Positions 8,080 to 19,682 are shown, counted from the first letter of the stretch. The stretch: 64,000 nucleotides of DNA from VRUE01 sp963702575 (GCA_963702575.1 CAVPCU010000002.1:682001-746000); one strand, 5' to 3'. Notes: generated by a model not told the origin, from the sequence alone. A program made the numbers and translations.

Positions 8080-8712
8080 TTACTCAGAGCGTTGACGCTG
8101 GCGAGGCAGGGTGCGAAAGACGACGTCCCAGAGCGGCGAGGAGACGCCGTAGCCGAAGCGGTGGTCCTGGAAGTGATGGCGCATGTGCTGCTCGCGCAGC
8201 CGTTTGCCGAGCTTCGAGCGGGGAACGAAGTGGTGCACGTAGTAGTGCGTGTAGTCGTAGAAGAGGTAGCCGGCGAGGAAGCCGCCGAACAGCGGATAGG
8301 CGGCCGGCACGCCGAACAGCAGCGTGAAGCCGAAGAGGAAGAGCGCAGCCAGCGGGATCGAGACGGCGGGGGGCATCACCAGCCGCATGCGGTCGTTGGG
8401 ATGGTCGTGGTGGATGCCGTGGATGATGAAGTGCATCCGCCGGCCGAAGGCATTGTCCGGCTCCCAGTGGAAGAACAGGCGGTGCAGCCAGTACTCGGTC
8501 AGCGTCCAGATGCCGACGCCGCCGAGGCCCAGCAGCGCGATCTGCCACGCGTCCTGTCCCCTGCTTGCCCCCAGCCAGACCATCGCCACGATCACCGGCA
8601 CGAATACCACGGCCGGGATCGCCGGGTGGACCCGGGAGAAGAAGTTGAGGAAGTCGCTCTCGAACAGCTGGGGCGAGGCCGCCAGCTTGTCGGTGCGGTT
8701 GTGAGCCTCCAT
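8080..8712 (-). CDS. FA2H/Scs7-like fatty acid hydroxylase (membrane di-iron)
   Basis: A 210-residue membrane protein of the fatty acid hydroxylase superfamily. It carries the His clusters HRLFFH (77-82), HFIIHGIHHDHP (94-105), HYYVHH (156-161) and HMRHH (176-180), which bind a di-iron centre. The stretch EYWLHRLFFHWE, then HFIIHGIHH followed by RLVMPP, parallels yeast Scs7 and human FA2H, which 2-hydroxylate the fatty acyl chain of ceramides; generic sterol desaturases differ here. Hydrophobic segments lie near 32-48, 55-75 and 115-155. I start at 8712 because the upstream 41 codons look non-coding. The substrate is inferred; a carotenoid or sterol hydroxylase is possible. The SPT/ceramide-synthase candidates at 46.7-49.1 kb make a sphingolipid substrate worth considering. 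Confidence 0.8.
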   Translation of the reverse strand: MEAHNRTDKLAASPQLFESDFLNFFSRVHPAIPAVVFVPVIVAMVWLGASRGQDAWQIALLGLGGVGIWTLTEYWLHRLFFHWEPDNAFGRRMHFIIHGIHHDHPNDRMRLVMPPAVSIPLAALFLFGFTLLFGVPAAYPLFGGFLAGYLFYDYTHYYVHHFVPRSKLGKRLREQHMRHHFQDHRFGYGVSSPLWDVVFRTLPRQRQRSE

Positions 8713-8875
8713 TCGGCCCCAATGGTAGCGGTGGCGGCCCGGGTCGGCGAGCGTCGCCTGCCGCGGTTCGCGCCCGCAAGACGCGGGGAAGTTGTGAATG
8801 ACCTGTGACGAGATCGGTGCGCTTTGCGGACTCAATCGTCACGAAAGTGCAACGAGAGTGCCAAGATCGTCGCCG

Positions 8876-9064
8876 ATGCCGCGCAAGCCCAAGCCGCCGA
8901 CCTGCGAGGACTGCTACTTCCGCAGGAACCTCCTCTGCGCCTTGGAGCTCGAGGAGCCCTGTACCACCTTCCGCCCCAACCGCCCCGAGGGGCTAGTGCC
9001 CCCGCGGCAGCCGGTTCTGCTCATGCGCCCACCGCGCTGGGCGACCCAATCCAGCGCTGCGTAG
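8876..9064 (+). CDS. Small Cys4 protein, function unknown
   Basis: A 62-residue basic protein starting MPRKPKPPTCEDCYFRR. It has four cysteines spaced C-x2-C-x7-C-x8-C (CEDC, LLC, EPC), consistent with a small zinc or iron-sulfur knuckle. No signal or membrane segment is seen. It lies between the divergent hydroxylase gene and hsp20. I chose the ATG at 8876 because the Cys region begins directly after it. I do not recognise the family. Confidence 0.55.
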   Translation: MPRKPKPPTCEDCYFRRNLLCALELEEPCTTFRPNRPEGLVPPRQPVLLMRPPRWATQSSAA

Positions 9065-9102
9065 CTACTGGCTGAGTGCCGGGCTGGCTATGTTTTGGCC
9101 CT

Positions 9103-9546
9103 ATGCCCGAACGTGATGTCTTTGCGAACTTCGCGCGGATGCGCAGGGAGATGGATCAGATGATGGGTGGGGCCTGGGGTCGCACCACGTATGTGAGCAG
9201 GCGTAGCACGGGGTTTTCGCCGAATGTCGACGTCTACTACTGCGGCGAACCGCAGCGAGCCGTGGTCAAGGTCGACCTGTCAGGGGTCGACCTCGGGCAG
9301 GTCGGGATCGAGGTCAGCGGGCGTCAGCTGGCGATCGTCGGCGAACGGCCGGTGCAGGAGACCGAGGGCCGGGTCTACCAACAGGTCGAGATCCCGTCCG
9401 GGCCGTTCAGGCGGGTCGTCGAGCTGCAGGTCGACGTCGACGCCGATCGGGCGAAGGCCACCTACGACGACGGGGTGCTGCGGATCGAGCTGCCGCTGCG
9501 CGACCCCGCCTCCTCGACCCGCCGCGTGCCGATCGGACGGGAGTGA
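9103..9546 (+). CDS. Hsp20 / alpha-crystallin small heat-shock protein
   Basis: A 147-residue chaperone that holds unfolding proteins. The alpha-crystallin domain spans about residues 40-140, with FSPNVDVYYCGE at its start, VDLSGVDLGQVGIEV, the GRVYQQVEIPSGPFRRVVEL strand pair, and YDDGVLRIELPL near the C-terminus. The ATG at 9103 begins MPERDVFANFARMRREMDQM, a typical amphipathic N-terminus; a GTG nine codons earlier is less likely. The gene runs directly into lon, linking holding and proteolysis in one operon. Confidence 0.9.
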   Translation: MPERDVFANFARMRREMDQMMGGAWGRTTYVSRRSTGFSPNVDVYYCGEPQRAVVKVDLSGVDLGQVGIEVSGRQLAIVGERPVQETEGRVYQQVEIPSGPFRRVVELQVDVDADRAKATYDDGVLRIELPLRDPASSTRRVPIGRE

Positions 9547-9548
9547 CG

Positions 9549-11936
<2,388 letters not shown>

Positions 11937-11938
11937 GC

Positions 11939-13481
11939 ATGGAGGCGGCCGAAGCCCTCGGCAGGGGCAGCCTCTCGACCTACCTCGAAGCGATCCGCGA
12001 GGGCGTCCGGGCGCGCTCGCGCGCCTTCTGGATCGTCGCCGGGCTGACCGCCCTCGGCGCCGCGCTTCGCTTCGCCACGCTCGGCGTCCAGTCCTACCAT
12101 CACGACGAGATAGTCACCGCCAGCCGGGTGCTGCGCGACGGCTTCGGCCACGCGATGAACGCGGTCTCCTTCAGCGAGTCGGCGCCGCCGCTCTACTACG
12201 CCCTCGCCTGGGTCTGGACGCAGTTCACCGGGACCGGCGAGTTCGGCCTGCGCTCGCTCTCCGCCGTGGCGGGTGTCGCCACCATCCCGGTCGCCTACCT
12301 GCTGGGCGTCGAGCTGCGCGGCCGCCGCGCCGGGCTCGCCGCGGCGGCGCTGGTCGCCGTCAACCCGATGCTGCTCTGGTACTCGCAGGAGGCGCGCGAC
12401 TACGCCCTGCTCTCCTTCTTCACCGCCCTCGCCGCCCTCTACTTCGTCCGCGCGCTGGAGCACGGCCGGCGACGCGACGCGACAGGCTGGGGGATCGCCT
12501 CCGCGCTTGCGCTCGCGACCCACTACTTCGCCGTCTTCCCGATCGCCCTCGAGGCGCTCTGGCTGCTGCGCCGGCGTGGCCGGGCCGCGGTCGCGGGCCT
12601 CTGCGTCGTCGTCGCGACGGGCCTGGCGCTGGCGCCGCTGGCGCTCCACCAGATGTCGCTCGGGCACGCCGAGTGGATCGGCGAACGCAGTCTTGGCCAC
12701 CGCCTCTGGGAGGCCGGCGTCACCTTCGCCGTCGGCGAGACCGGCGACGTCATCGCCCGCCCCGAGAGCGTGCTGCCGGCGGTCGTGCCGCTGGCGGCGA
12801 TGGTCGCCGCGCTCGCGCTGCTCGCCCTCCGCGGCGAGCGCGACGAGCGCCGCGCCGCCGGGCGGATGCTCGCGATCGGCGCCGTCACGGTCGCCGCGCC
12901 GGTGGCCCTGGCCCTGCTCGCCGCCAGCAAGGACTACGTCCTGGCGCGCAACCTGCTGCCGGCATTGGTGCCGCTGCTGGCGGCGGTGGCCGTCGGCCTC
13001 ACACTGCGCCGGGCGCGCCGCGCCGGCTTCGCCATCGCCACGGTGCTGGTCGCCTACTCGCTCGGCTTCTCGATCCTGGCAAGCGCCTCGCCGTCGCTGC
13101 AGCGCCCCGACTGGGACGCGGTCGCGGGGAAGCTGGGCGAGCCGATTGGCGCCGCGGGCGATCGTCACCTGGAAGCTCGGCGCCGCCTCGCTGCGCTACT
13201 ACCTCTCGACCGGCTCCTTCCAGGCCCAGCCCTCAGATGGCTTCTCCTGGTACGTGCACGAGCTCGACTTCGTCTCCGACGGGCCGGCGCCGCCGGTGTC
13301 GCCGCACCTGCTCGGGCCGGGCTTTCGCCAGGTCGGCTACGAAGACGCGGGCCGGCTCTGGATCAGGCGCTACGCGCTCCCAGCCGGCGACCTGGCCCGC
13401 CTGCGCCTGGGCGACGTGCGCGAAGCCGATCTCGGCTTCCGCTCCAACGGGGTGCTCCTCGACGGGATCGGGCCGGGCTGA
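11939..13481 (+). pseudogene. GT39/ArnT-like membrane glycosyltransferase, one frameshift
   Basis: The gene starts two bases after lon. The N-terminal part reads through about 400 residues with roughly ten hydrophobic segments and the YHHDEIVTASRVL and WYSQEARDYALL motifs typical of dolichol/polyprenyl-phosphate mannosyl or arabinosyl transferases. The acidic Asp-Glu after the first membrane span is the usual catalytic feature. At about 13,130-13,160 the reading frame changes by one base. The true C-terminus continues as PRAIVTWKLGAASLRYYLS to the stop at 13481. A single-base error or mutation explains this. If functional, it would glycosylate a cell-envelope acceptor using a lipid-linked sugar. 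Confidence 0.75.
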
Positions 13482-13542
13482 GCCGGGAATCTCGGAGGGA
13501 GTTATCCTGACCGTCCCCCGGAGAGTCCAGCGAGGAGATGGC

Positions 13543-13971
13543 ATGAGCAAGACCAAGACGAACCAGGCCGCGGACATCTATTCCAGCGCCCGAGAGAACC
13601 CCTACGTGCAGCGGCTGATCGAGGACGAAGAACTGCGCGACAGCCTGCGCAATGCCTTTGAAGCCGCCCGCGGCGCCTACTCCCGCGCGACCGGCAACGG
13701 CAAGGGGACGGTCAAGGCCGTGACCGGCGACAAGAAGGTGCAGAAGGACCTGCGCTCCGCGGCGGAAAGCCTGCGCGAAGCGTCCGAGCAGCTGCGCGCG
13801 CCGCGCAAGCGCAAGAAGAGCCGCCTCGGCCGCCTCATCCTCTTCGGCATGGTCGGTGCGGTGGTCGCGCTGATCCTCAGCGAGGACGCGCGCAAGACCG
13901 TGCTCGACGCCCTCTTCGGCGCCGAGGAGGAGTTCGAGTACACCAGCACCACGAGTATCAACGGCAGCTGA
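13543..13971 (+). CDS. Small membrane-anchored protein, function unknown
   Basis: A 142-residue protein. The first 100 residues are hydrophilic and helical, with several Lys/Arg-rich patches (KGTVKAVTGDKKVQKDLRSA). A single membrane segment (LGRLILFGMVGAVVALIL) follows near residues 101-118, and then a short acidic tail. GAGGAG precedes the ATG by about seven bases. The helical domain would be cytoplasmic if the positive-inside rule applies (KRKKSR before the span). I do not recognise a family; it resembles the small linker proteins often seen in this lineage. Confidence 0.65.
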   Translation: MSKTKTNQAADIYSSARENPYVQRLIEDEELRDSLRNAFEAARGAYSRATGNGKGTVKAVTGDKKVQKDLRSAAESLREASEQLRAPRKRKKSRLGRLILFGMVGAVVALILSEDARKTVLDALFGAEEEFEYTSTTSINGS

Positions 13972-14010
13972 GCCGGACGGGCCGCCCGGCTCGCGCCGTA
14001 GACTGAACAG

Positions 14011-14619
14011 ATGGAGGCGGCGACCAAAGAGCGCGAGCTGAGCGGCGAAAAGGCCCAGCGCATCGTCAACGCGATGCGCGACAGCGTCGCCAAGCGGGGC
14101 GCCGCCGGCTCGACCTTCGAGCACGTCGCCCGCGAGGCCGGCGTCAGCCGCGGCCTCCTCCACTACTACTTCGGGACGAAGGAGCGGCTGCTGGTCGAGG
14201 TCGTCCGCCGCGACGCCGAGATCCGCGTCGCCCGCCTCGACGAGCCGCTCGCCAAGGCCGAGACCGTCGACGACGTGATCGACGTCCTCGTCGCCAGCCT
14301 CACCGACCTGATCGAGAACGAACCCGCCTTCTTCCTCCTGCTCTACGAGCTGTTCAGCGCCGGCCGGCGCAACCCCGAGATCCGCCACGAGGTCGGCCAG
14401 CTCTTCGACCGCACCCGCTCCCACGTCGCCGAGGTGCTCGAGGCGAAGGAGCGCGAGGGCGTGCTCAGCCTGCGCTACGACGCCGAGGCGATCGTCGCCT
14501 ACCTCTTCGCCGTGGGCGACGGCTTCGCCCTGCAGGCGCTCTCCGATCCGGATCGCGACGTCAGCGCGGCGCTTGCCGCCGGCGCCGCCGCGGCGCGCTA
14601 CCTGCTGGGCTCCGAGTGA
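14011..14619 (+). CDS. TetR-family transcriptional regulator
   Basis: A 202-residue repressor. The N-terminal HTH is clear: TFEHVAREAGVSRGLLHYYF at residues 35-54, followed by GTKERLLVEVV. The remaining helices form the ligand and dimer domain; ENEPAFFLLLYELFSAGRR is hydrophobic. It sits 64 bases before an MMPL transporter gene on the same strand, with a palindrome between, so it probably controls that transporter and responds to one of its lipophilic substrates. The ligand is not deducible. Confidence 0.9.
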   Translation: MEAATKERELSGEKAQRIVNAMRDSVAKRGAAGSTFEHVAREAGVSRGLLHYYFGTKERLLVEVVRRDAEIRVARLDEPLAKAETVDDVIDVLVASLTDLIENEPAFFLLLYELFSAGRRNPEIRHEVGQLFDRTRSHVAEVLEAKEREGVLSLRYDAEAIVAYLFAVGDGFALQALSDPDRDVSAALAAGAAAARYLLGSE

Positions 14620-14654
14620 CCGGACTCACAGACGCGTAGGCGTTCGCTGCGAGA

Positions 14655-14670
14655 GGCTGGCTGACCAGCC
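14655..14670. promoter_or_regulatory. Palindrome between tetR and MMPL gene
   Basis: Arms GGCTGG (14655-14660) and CCAGCC (14665-14670) with a four-base spacer sit directly in front of the MMPL start. Size and position fit a TetR operator. Related TGGC/GCCA palindromes occur at 19,659 and 36,871. Confidence 0.5.
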
Positions 14671-14683
14671 AATGCGAGAGCCG

Positions 14684-16890
14684 ATGACGAGACTTGCCGG
14701 GTTCCTGGGGCGCAGGCGCCGCTGGGTGCTGGCCGGCTGGGTCGTCGTCCTGGCGCTCGCCCTGCCGCTCGCCTCGCGCCAGACCGAACACCTGACCGGC
14801 GGCGGGTTCGACGTGCCGGGGAGTCAGTCGATGGCGGTCAGCGACGCGGTCGAAAAGGACTTCGGTGGCGAGGCGAACGGCATCGCCGTTCTGCTGCAAG
14901 CCGATAGGAGCGCAGGCCCGACGGCTGCCGGAGCGGCCGTCGGGCGGGTGCGCCGCGCCGTCGCCGGAGTCGATGAAGTGACCCTGCCGCCGGCCGTGGC
15001 GCGCCGCGCCGAGCTGGCCCTGCGGCACACCGGCACGGCGATGCTGCCGCTGCGCAGCGACCTGCCCTCCGACAAGCTGATCGACCCCGCGGCGACCCTG
15101 CGCGACGAACTCGACCCCGGCACGACGCGGGGCGGGGTGACCACCTACCTCGCCGGCCAGCCGACGATCTGGGCCGGGATGCAGGAACTCTCCAAGGAAG
15201 ACCTGGCCAAGGCCGAGGCGGGCGGCTTCCCGATCGTCGCCCTGATCCTGCTCGTCGTCTTCGGCTCGCTCGCCGCCGCGGCGCTGCCGTTGACGCTCGG
15301 CTTCGTCAGCGTGATCGTCACCGGCGCCCTGATCTACTTCATCTCGCTGCAGATGGAGACCTCGGTCTTCGTCACCAACATGGCCTCGATGATCGGGATC
15401 GGGGTTGCGATCGACTACTCGCTCTTCATCCTCGCCCGCTACCGCGAGGAGCGGGCGGCGGGGCGCGGCCCCGACGAGGCCCGCGCCGAGGCGCTCTCGA
15501 CCTCCGGCCTGGCGGTCAGCTTCTCCGGCCTGGCGGTGATCGTCTCGCTCGCCGGCCTCTGGATGGTCGACAACCAGGCGCTGCGCTCGATGGCGCTCGG
15601 CGCGATGACCGTCGTCGCCGTCTCGATCGTCGCCGCGACCACGTTGCTGCCGGCGCTGATCGCGATGCTGGGCGACCGCGTCCTGCCGGGTGGAGTCGTG
15701 GCGACGGTTCTCTCCTTCCTCAAGCGCCGGGTCTTCCGCCGGCCCGAGCGCGCCCGCCGAGGGCCGCGTCGCCTTTTGGGAGCGCTGGACGGCGAACGTG
15801 ATGGCCAGGCCCTGGGTCGCCGTGATCGGCGTGTCAGCTCGGTCCTGCTCTTCCTCGCGATCCCGCTGCTCTCGATCGAGACGGGCACCCAGGCGCTGAC
15901 CCAGTTCCCCAAGGGGAGCGACGTGCGGGTCGGCAACGAGCTCGCCTCCAAGCAGCTCGGCGGCGGGACCGACCCGGTCCAGATCGTCGCCGGCTTCGAC
16001 TCGGCCGGCGCCGCCGGTGCGCACCGTGCGGCCGTCGCCGGGTTCGTCCGCCGGGTCGGCGCGACGCCCGGCGTCAGCTCGGTCGCGCCGCCGACCTTCT
16101 CCGGCGCCGACGTGCTGGTGCAGGCGACGCCGCGCGCCGGCAGCGAGTCCGACGCCGCGATGGCGCTGGTCGAACGCCTGCGCGTGCTGGCGCCGACGAC
16201 GCAGCTCGGCCGGGTGGCCACGGTCGAACGTCGGCGGGGAGACCGCGCGCAGCCACGACGTGCGGGCGCTGATCAGCGGCTCGATGTGGAAGATCGTCCT
16301 CTTCGTCCTCGCCCTCAGCTTCCTCGTCCTGATGGTGATGCTGCGCTCGCTGCTGCTGCCGCTGAAGGCGGTGTTGATGAACCTGCTCTCGATCGGCGCC
16401 GCCTTCGGCATCCTCGTCGCCGTCTTCCAGTGGGGCTGGTTCGACAGCCTGCTCGGGTTCGAAAGCCAGGGCGCGCTCGACACGATCAACGTGCCGCTGA
16501 TCTTCGCCATCGTCTTCGGCCTCTCGATGGACTACGAGGTCTTCCTCATGTCGCGCATCCGCGAGCGCTACATGCGCCACGGCGACAACGAGCGCGCCGT
16601 CGCCGAAGGCCTGGCGACGAGCGCCCGGACGATCTCCTCGGCGGCGCTGATCATGACCTGCGTCTTCGGCGTCTTCGTCCTCACCGGCGTGCCCTCGATC
16701 AAGGAGCTGGGCCTCGGCTGCGGCGGTGGCGATCGCGCTCGACGCGACCCTGGTGCGGCTGATCCTCGTGCCGGCCGCGATGAAGCTGCTCGGCGAGTGG
16801 AACTGGTGGATGCCGTCCTGGCTCGACCGCGTCCTGCCCGACTTCTCCTTCGAGCGCGGCAGCGCGGAGCCCGAGCCCGAGCTCGGCTGA
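14684..16890 (+). pseudogene. MMPL/RND-family lipid transporter, four frameshifts
   Basis: Read across frames this is a complete MMPL-type exporter of about 730 residues. It has an N-terminal membrane helix (RRRWVLAGWVVVLAL), a periplasmic loop, five spans including the GIGVAIDYSLFILARYREE signature, a second loop, and a second repeat with FGLSMDYEVFLMSRIRERY. The frame changes near 15,745, 15,832, 16,229 and 16,717. Three fit one extra base and one fits a missing base, and the first lies in a C run. The coding pattern between breaks is perfect, so sequencing error is as likely as decay. The start may be the ATG at 14672 or 14684; GAGAG precedes the latter. It is probably regulated by the upstream TetR protein. 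Confidence 0.75.
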
Positions 16891-16904
16891 CTAATCTCTC
16901 CGCC

Positions 16905-18311
16905 ATGAGCGACGATGTCGCCTTCGCGGGGGCGGCCAGGCAGGCTGAGATGGTGCGGGCGGGGGAGGTCTCGCCGAGCGAGCTGGTGCGCCTGTGTCTC
17001 GAGCGGATCGAGCGGCTCGACCCGCAGCTGAACTCGTTCCGGGTCGTGCTCGCCGAGCGGGCGCTGCTCGAGGCCGAGCAGGCCGAGGCGCGGCTGAAGG
17101 CCGGCGAGGAGCGGCCGCTGCTCGGCGTGCCGATCGCGCTCAAGGACGAAGTCGACCTGGCGGGGGAGCAGACGACCCGCGGCACCGACGCATTCCCCGA
17201 TCCCGCCGCGGCCGACTCGGAGATGGTCCGCCGAGTGCGCGAGGCGGGCGCGATCGTCGTCGGCAAGACGCTCCTGCCGGAGCTGGCGATCTGCGGCTTC
17301 ACCGAGTCGGCCACCTGGGGTGTCACCCGCAACCCGTGGAACCCGCAGCGCACCCCGGGCGGCTCCAGCGGCGGCAGCGCCGCCGCGGTGGCGGCCGGCC
17401 TCGTCCCGATCGCCTCGGCCTCCGACGGCGCCGGCTCGATCCGCATACCCGCGGCGAGCTGCGGCATCTTCGGGCTCAAACCGCAGCGCGGCCGGATCTC
17501 GCTCGAGCCGCGCCTCGAGCACTGGAACGGGCTGTCGGCCAACGGCTGCGTCAGCCGCACGGTGCTCGACACGGCGCTCTGGCTCGACGTCGCCAGCGGC
17601 GGCTCGCCGGAGCCGGGCGCGCCGCCGCCGCCCGAGCGCCCCTTCGTCGAAGCCGCGCGGACTCCACCCGGCAAGCTGCGGATCGCCCACTCGACCTGCG
17701 CGCCGCGGGCGCTGGCGCCGCCGACGGTTTCCGAGGAGGCCAAGCGTGCTGTCGCCGACACGGCGGAGCTGCTGCGCTCGCTCGGCCACGAGGCGACGCC
17801 ACGCGATCCCGAGTGGGGCGGGATCGGCGATCATCAGGTCCCGCGCTACCTACGCGGGATCGCCGAAGACGTCGATGGGGTGCCGCTGCCGGAGCGGCTC
17901 GAACGCCGGACCCGGGCGATGGCCCGCCTCGGCCGGCTGATCCCCGCCGGCCTCTTCGAGAGCGCCCGTCGGGCCGAGCTGGCCGACGCGGCTCGCGTCA
18001 ACGCGATCTTCGAGGAGTTCGACCTGCTGATGACGCCGGTGATGGGCGGCACGGCGCTGCCGGTCCGTCGCTGGGAGGGCCGCGGAGCGCTCTGGACGCT
18101 GTTCGGGATGAGCCGCTTCTACCCCTACTGCATCCCCTGGAACCACCTCGGCAACCCGGCGATGTCGGTGCCCGCCGGCCTCTCGGCCGAGGCCATGCCG
18201 CTGGCCGTCCAGTTCATCGCCCCGGCCGGCCAGGAGGCGAGGCTGCTCTCGCTGGCGGCCCAGCTCGAGGTCGAGCGCCCCTGGGCGGACCGCCGCCCCC
18301 CGATCAGCTAG
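16905..18311 (+). CDS. Amidase (amidase signature family)
   Basis: A 468-residue hydrolase of the Ser-cisSer-Lys class. The triad is visible as Lys80 in GVPIALKDEVD, the cis-Ser in PGGSSGGSAAA (154-155) and the nucleophile Ser178 in SDGAGSIRIPA. It cleaves carboxamides or related amide bonds; the substrate cannot be read from sequence. GatA is unlikely because gatB/gatC are absent nearby and the length and C-terminal region (PYCIPWNHLGNPAMSVP) fit the wider amidase group. The stop overlaps the convergent neighbour's stop by eight bases. No signal peptide is present. Confidence 0.88.
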   Translation: MSDDVAFAGAARQAEMVRAGEVSPSELVRLCLERIERLDPQLNSFRVVLAERALLEAEQAEARLKAGEERPLLGVPIALKDEVDLAGEQTTRGTDAFPDPAAADSEMVRRVREAGAIVVGKTLLPELAICGFTESATWGVTRNPWNPQRTPGGSSGGSAAAVAAGLVPIASASDGAGSIRIPAASCGIFGLKPQRGRISLEPRLEHWNGLSANGCVSRTVLDTALWLDVASGGSPEPGAPPPPERPFVEAARTPPGKLRIAHSTCAPRALAPPTVSEEAKRAVADTAELLRSLGHEATPRDPEWGGIGDHQVPRYLRGIAEDVDGVPLPERLERRTRAMARLGRLIPAGLFESARRAELADAARVNAIFEEFDLLMTPVMGGTALPVRRWEGRGALWTLFGMSRFYPYCIPWNHLGNPAMSVPAGLSAEAMPLAVQFIAPAGQEARLLSLAAQLEVERPWADRRPPIS

Positions 18312-19593
18312 GGAACACCTGGCGCAGCCGGGCGATCTCGCGCAGCTTGCCGCGCGGGCGAAGGCGGCGTTGGAGCATCATCTGCAACGGCTTCGCCTCC
18401 GGTTTGCTCATCGAGATGAAGTCCGCCCAGCTCGCCTCGATGGTCACGGTCGGGTTGGGGGCCTCGCCCGGCTCGGCCCTGGTCGAGCCGTTGTCGAGGA
18501 CCAGGTGCCAGGGGTCGGCGTCGCTGAAGCGGTACTGGTAGACGAGCGCGGAGCCGTTCGCCGCCGCCGGGTCGGCGGCCCGCTTGACGATGTCGAAGTA
18601 GAGGCGCTGGGTCTCCGGCGAGGCGTCGGGCGCGGGCCCGTCGGGCGGGCCGAGCACGCCCGCTTCCATCAGCTTCACCTGACGCTCGGCGACCTGCTCG
18701 GCCGAGGCCTCGGGGTCGAACGGGAAGACGCCGGGCGGCATCTCCTCGGTCGGGTAGCCGATCGTGCGCCAGCGCTGGCGGATCAGTTTGAGGCCGAAGG
18801 CGAAGATGTCCTCGAGGCTGAAGCCATAGCACTCGGTGTAGGAGCGGTCCATGTTCGGCGGGTAGAAGACGGCCGGGCCGTAGGGGAGGGTTTCGCGCAG
18901 CAGCTCGACAACCGCCGCTTTGCACTCCGCCGAGGCCGGGTGATCGTCGGCCAGCAGCTCGGAGAGCACCTTGACGCCGAAGCCGATGTGGCGCTGCTCG
19001 TCGCGTGAGACGTTCGCCATCCCGGCGCTGAAGCCGGGCATCGAGTCCTCGGAGGCGAAGAAGTCCTCGATGAAGTGCTGGCCGGGCTGGGCGAGGGAGC
19101 CCTCGACGATCAGGTGGTAGAGGGTGATCGCCTGCGCATACTTCGGCAGCGAGCGGTCCTTGCGCAGTTCCTCGGCCATCCGGTCGAGCCGGTCGAAGAT
19201 CCCGCGGTAGCCCCAGTTGAGCTGCGGCATCGTCGAGGAGAGCGTCTGCTCGATCGTCTCGCCGCCGACCCCGATCACCTCCTTGAAGAAGCGGTGGAAG
19301 AAGATCGAGTGGCGGACCTCGTCGACCTGCTGGGTGGCGAGGAAGTAGGACTGCTCCTCGGTCGGGGCGGCGGTGACGTAGGGGGCGAGCGTGTCGGCCA
19401 CCCGGTCCTCGCCGTAGTAGAACATCGAGTAGATCCACATCGCCGAGCGCCGCTGGATCTCGCTCAGCGCCTCCCAGCCGGCGCGGTCCCCGGAGAAGTC
19501 GAGGTCATACGCGCTCCAGTTGCCCTGCTCCCAGCGCTTGTAGAGGTCCTCGTAGGTGACGTTGTCCATCAGGCTCTGCGACGCGACGCTCAT
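18304..19593 (-). CDS. R2lox-like Mn/Fe ligand-binding oxidase fused to an SCP2 lipid-binding domain
   Basis: A 429-residue two-domain protein. Residues 1-300 are ferritin-like with a complete R2 ligand set: Glu62, Glu92, His95, Glu164, Glu199 and His202 (GEDRVAD, DEVRHS, IVEG, DEQRHI). Spacing matches R2lox. Val65 (Glu62+3) and Tyr159 (Glu164-5) fall where Mycobacterium R2lox forms its Val-Tyr ether crosslink (Val72, Tyr162). R2lox enzymes hold a Mn/Fe cofactor and a bound fatty acid. Residues about 345-429 match SCP2, a sterol/lipid carrier fold (YQYRFSDADPWHLVLDNG, then NPTVTIEASWADF). The upstream gene on the same strand is an acyl-CoA ligase, which fits a lipid oxidation role. A ribonucleotide reductase R2 role is less likely, since no R1 partner is nearby. 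Confidence 0.85.
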   Translation of the reverse strand: MSVASQSLMDNVTYEDLYKRWEQGNWSAYDLDFSGDRAGWEALSEIQRRSAMWIYSMFYYGEDRVADTLAPYVTAAPTEEQSYFLATQQVDEVRHSIFFHRFFKEVIGVGGETIEQTLSSTMPQLNWGYRGIFDRLDRMAEELRKDRSLPKYAQAITLYHLIVEGSLAQPGQHFIEDFFASEDSMPGFSAGMANVSRDEQRHIGFGVKVLSELLADDHPASAECKAAVVELLRETLPYGPAVFYPPNMDRSYTECYGFSLEDIFAFGLKLIRQRWRTIGYPTEEMPPGVFPFDPEASAEQVAERQVKLMEAGVLGPPDGPAPDASPETQRLYFDIVKRAADPAAANGSALVYQYRFSDADPWHLVLDNGSTRAEPGEAPNPTVTIEASWADFISMSKPEAKPLQMMLQRRLRPRGKLREIARLRQVFPS

Positions 19594-19658
19594 GGCTTCT
19601 CCTTGGGAATCGGGCTCCGGAGCTCCCGGCTGGGGATGCGGCGAGGGAGGTTACCAGC

Positions 19659-19682
19659 GAGACTGGCCAGCTGGCCAGTCTC
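19659..19682. promoter_or_regulatory. Perfect 24-bp palindrome upstream of the R2lox-SCP2 gene
   Basis: A perfect palindrome whose 20-base core is GACTGGCCAGCTGGCCAGTC (19661-19680), extended by two matching bases on each side. It begins 66 bases upstream of the R2lox-SCP2 start and overlaps the stop codon of the acyl-CoA ligase gene. The length and symmetry fit a TetR-type operator controlling the downstream gene separately from the operon. It could also work as a hairpin in the RNA. Confidence 0.6.

Noticed and set aside
9065..9102. HspR or HrcA operator before hsp20-lon
   Set aside because: No CTTGAGT-type HAIR or CIRCE inverted repeat could be found.
18304..19593. Annotation as ribonucleotide reductase beta subunit
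   Set aside because: The R2lox crosslink residues and the SCP2 domain argue against it, and no alpha subunit gene is near.
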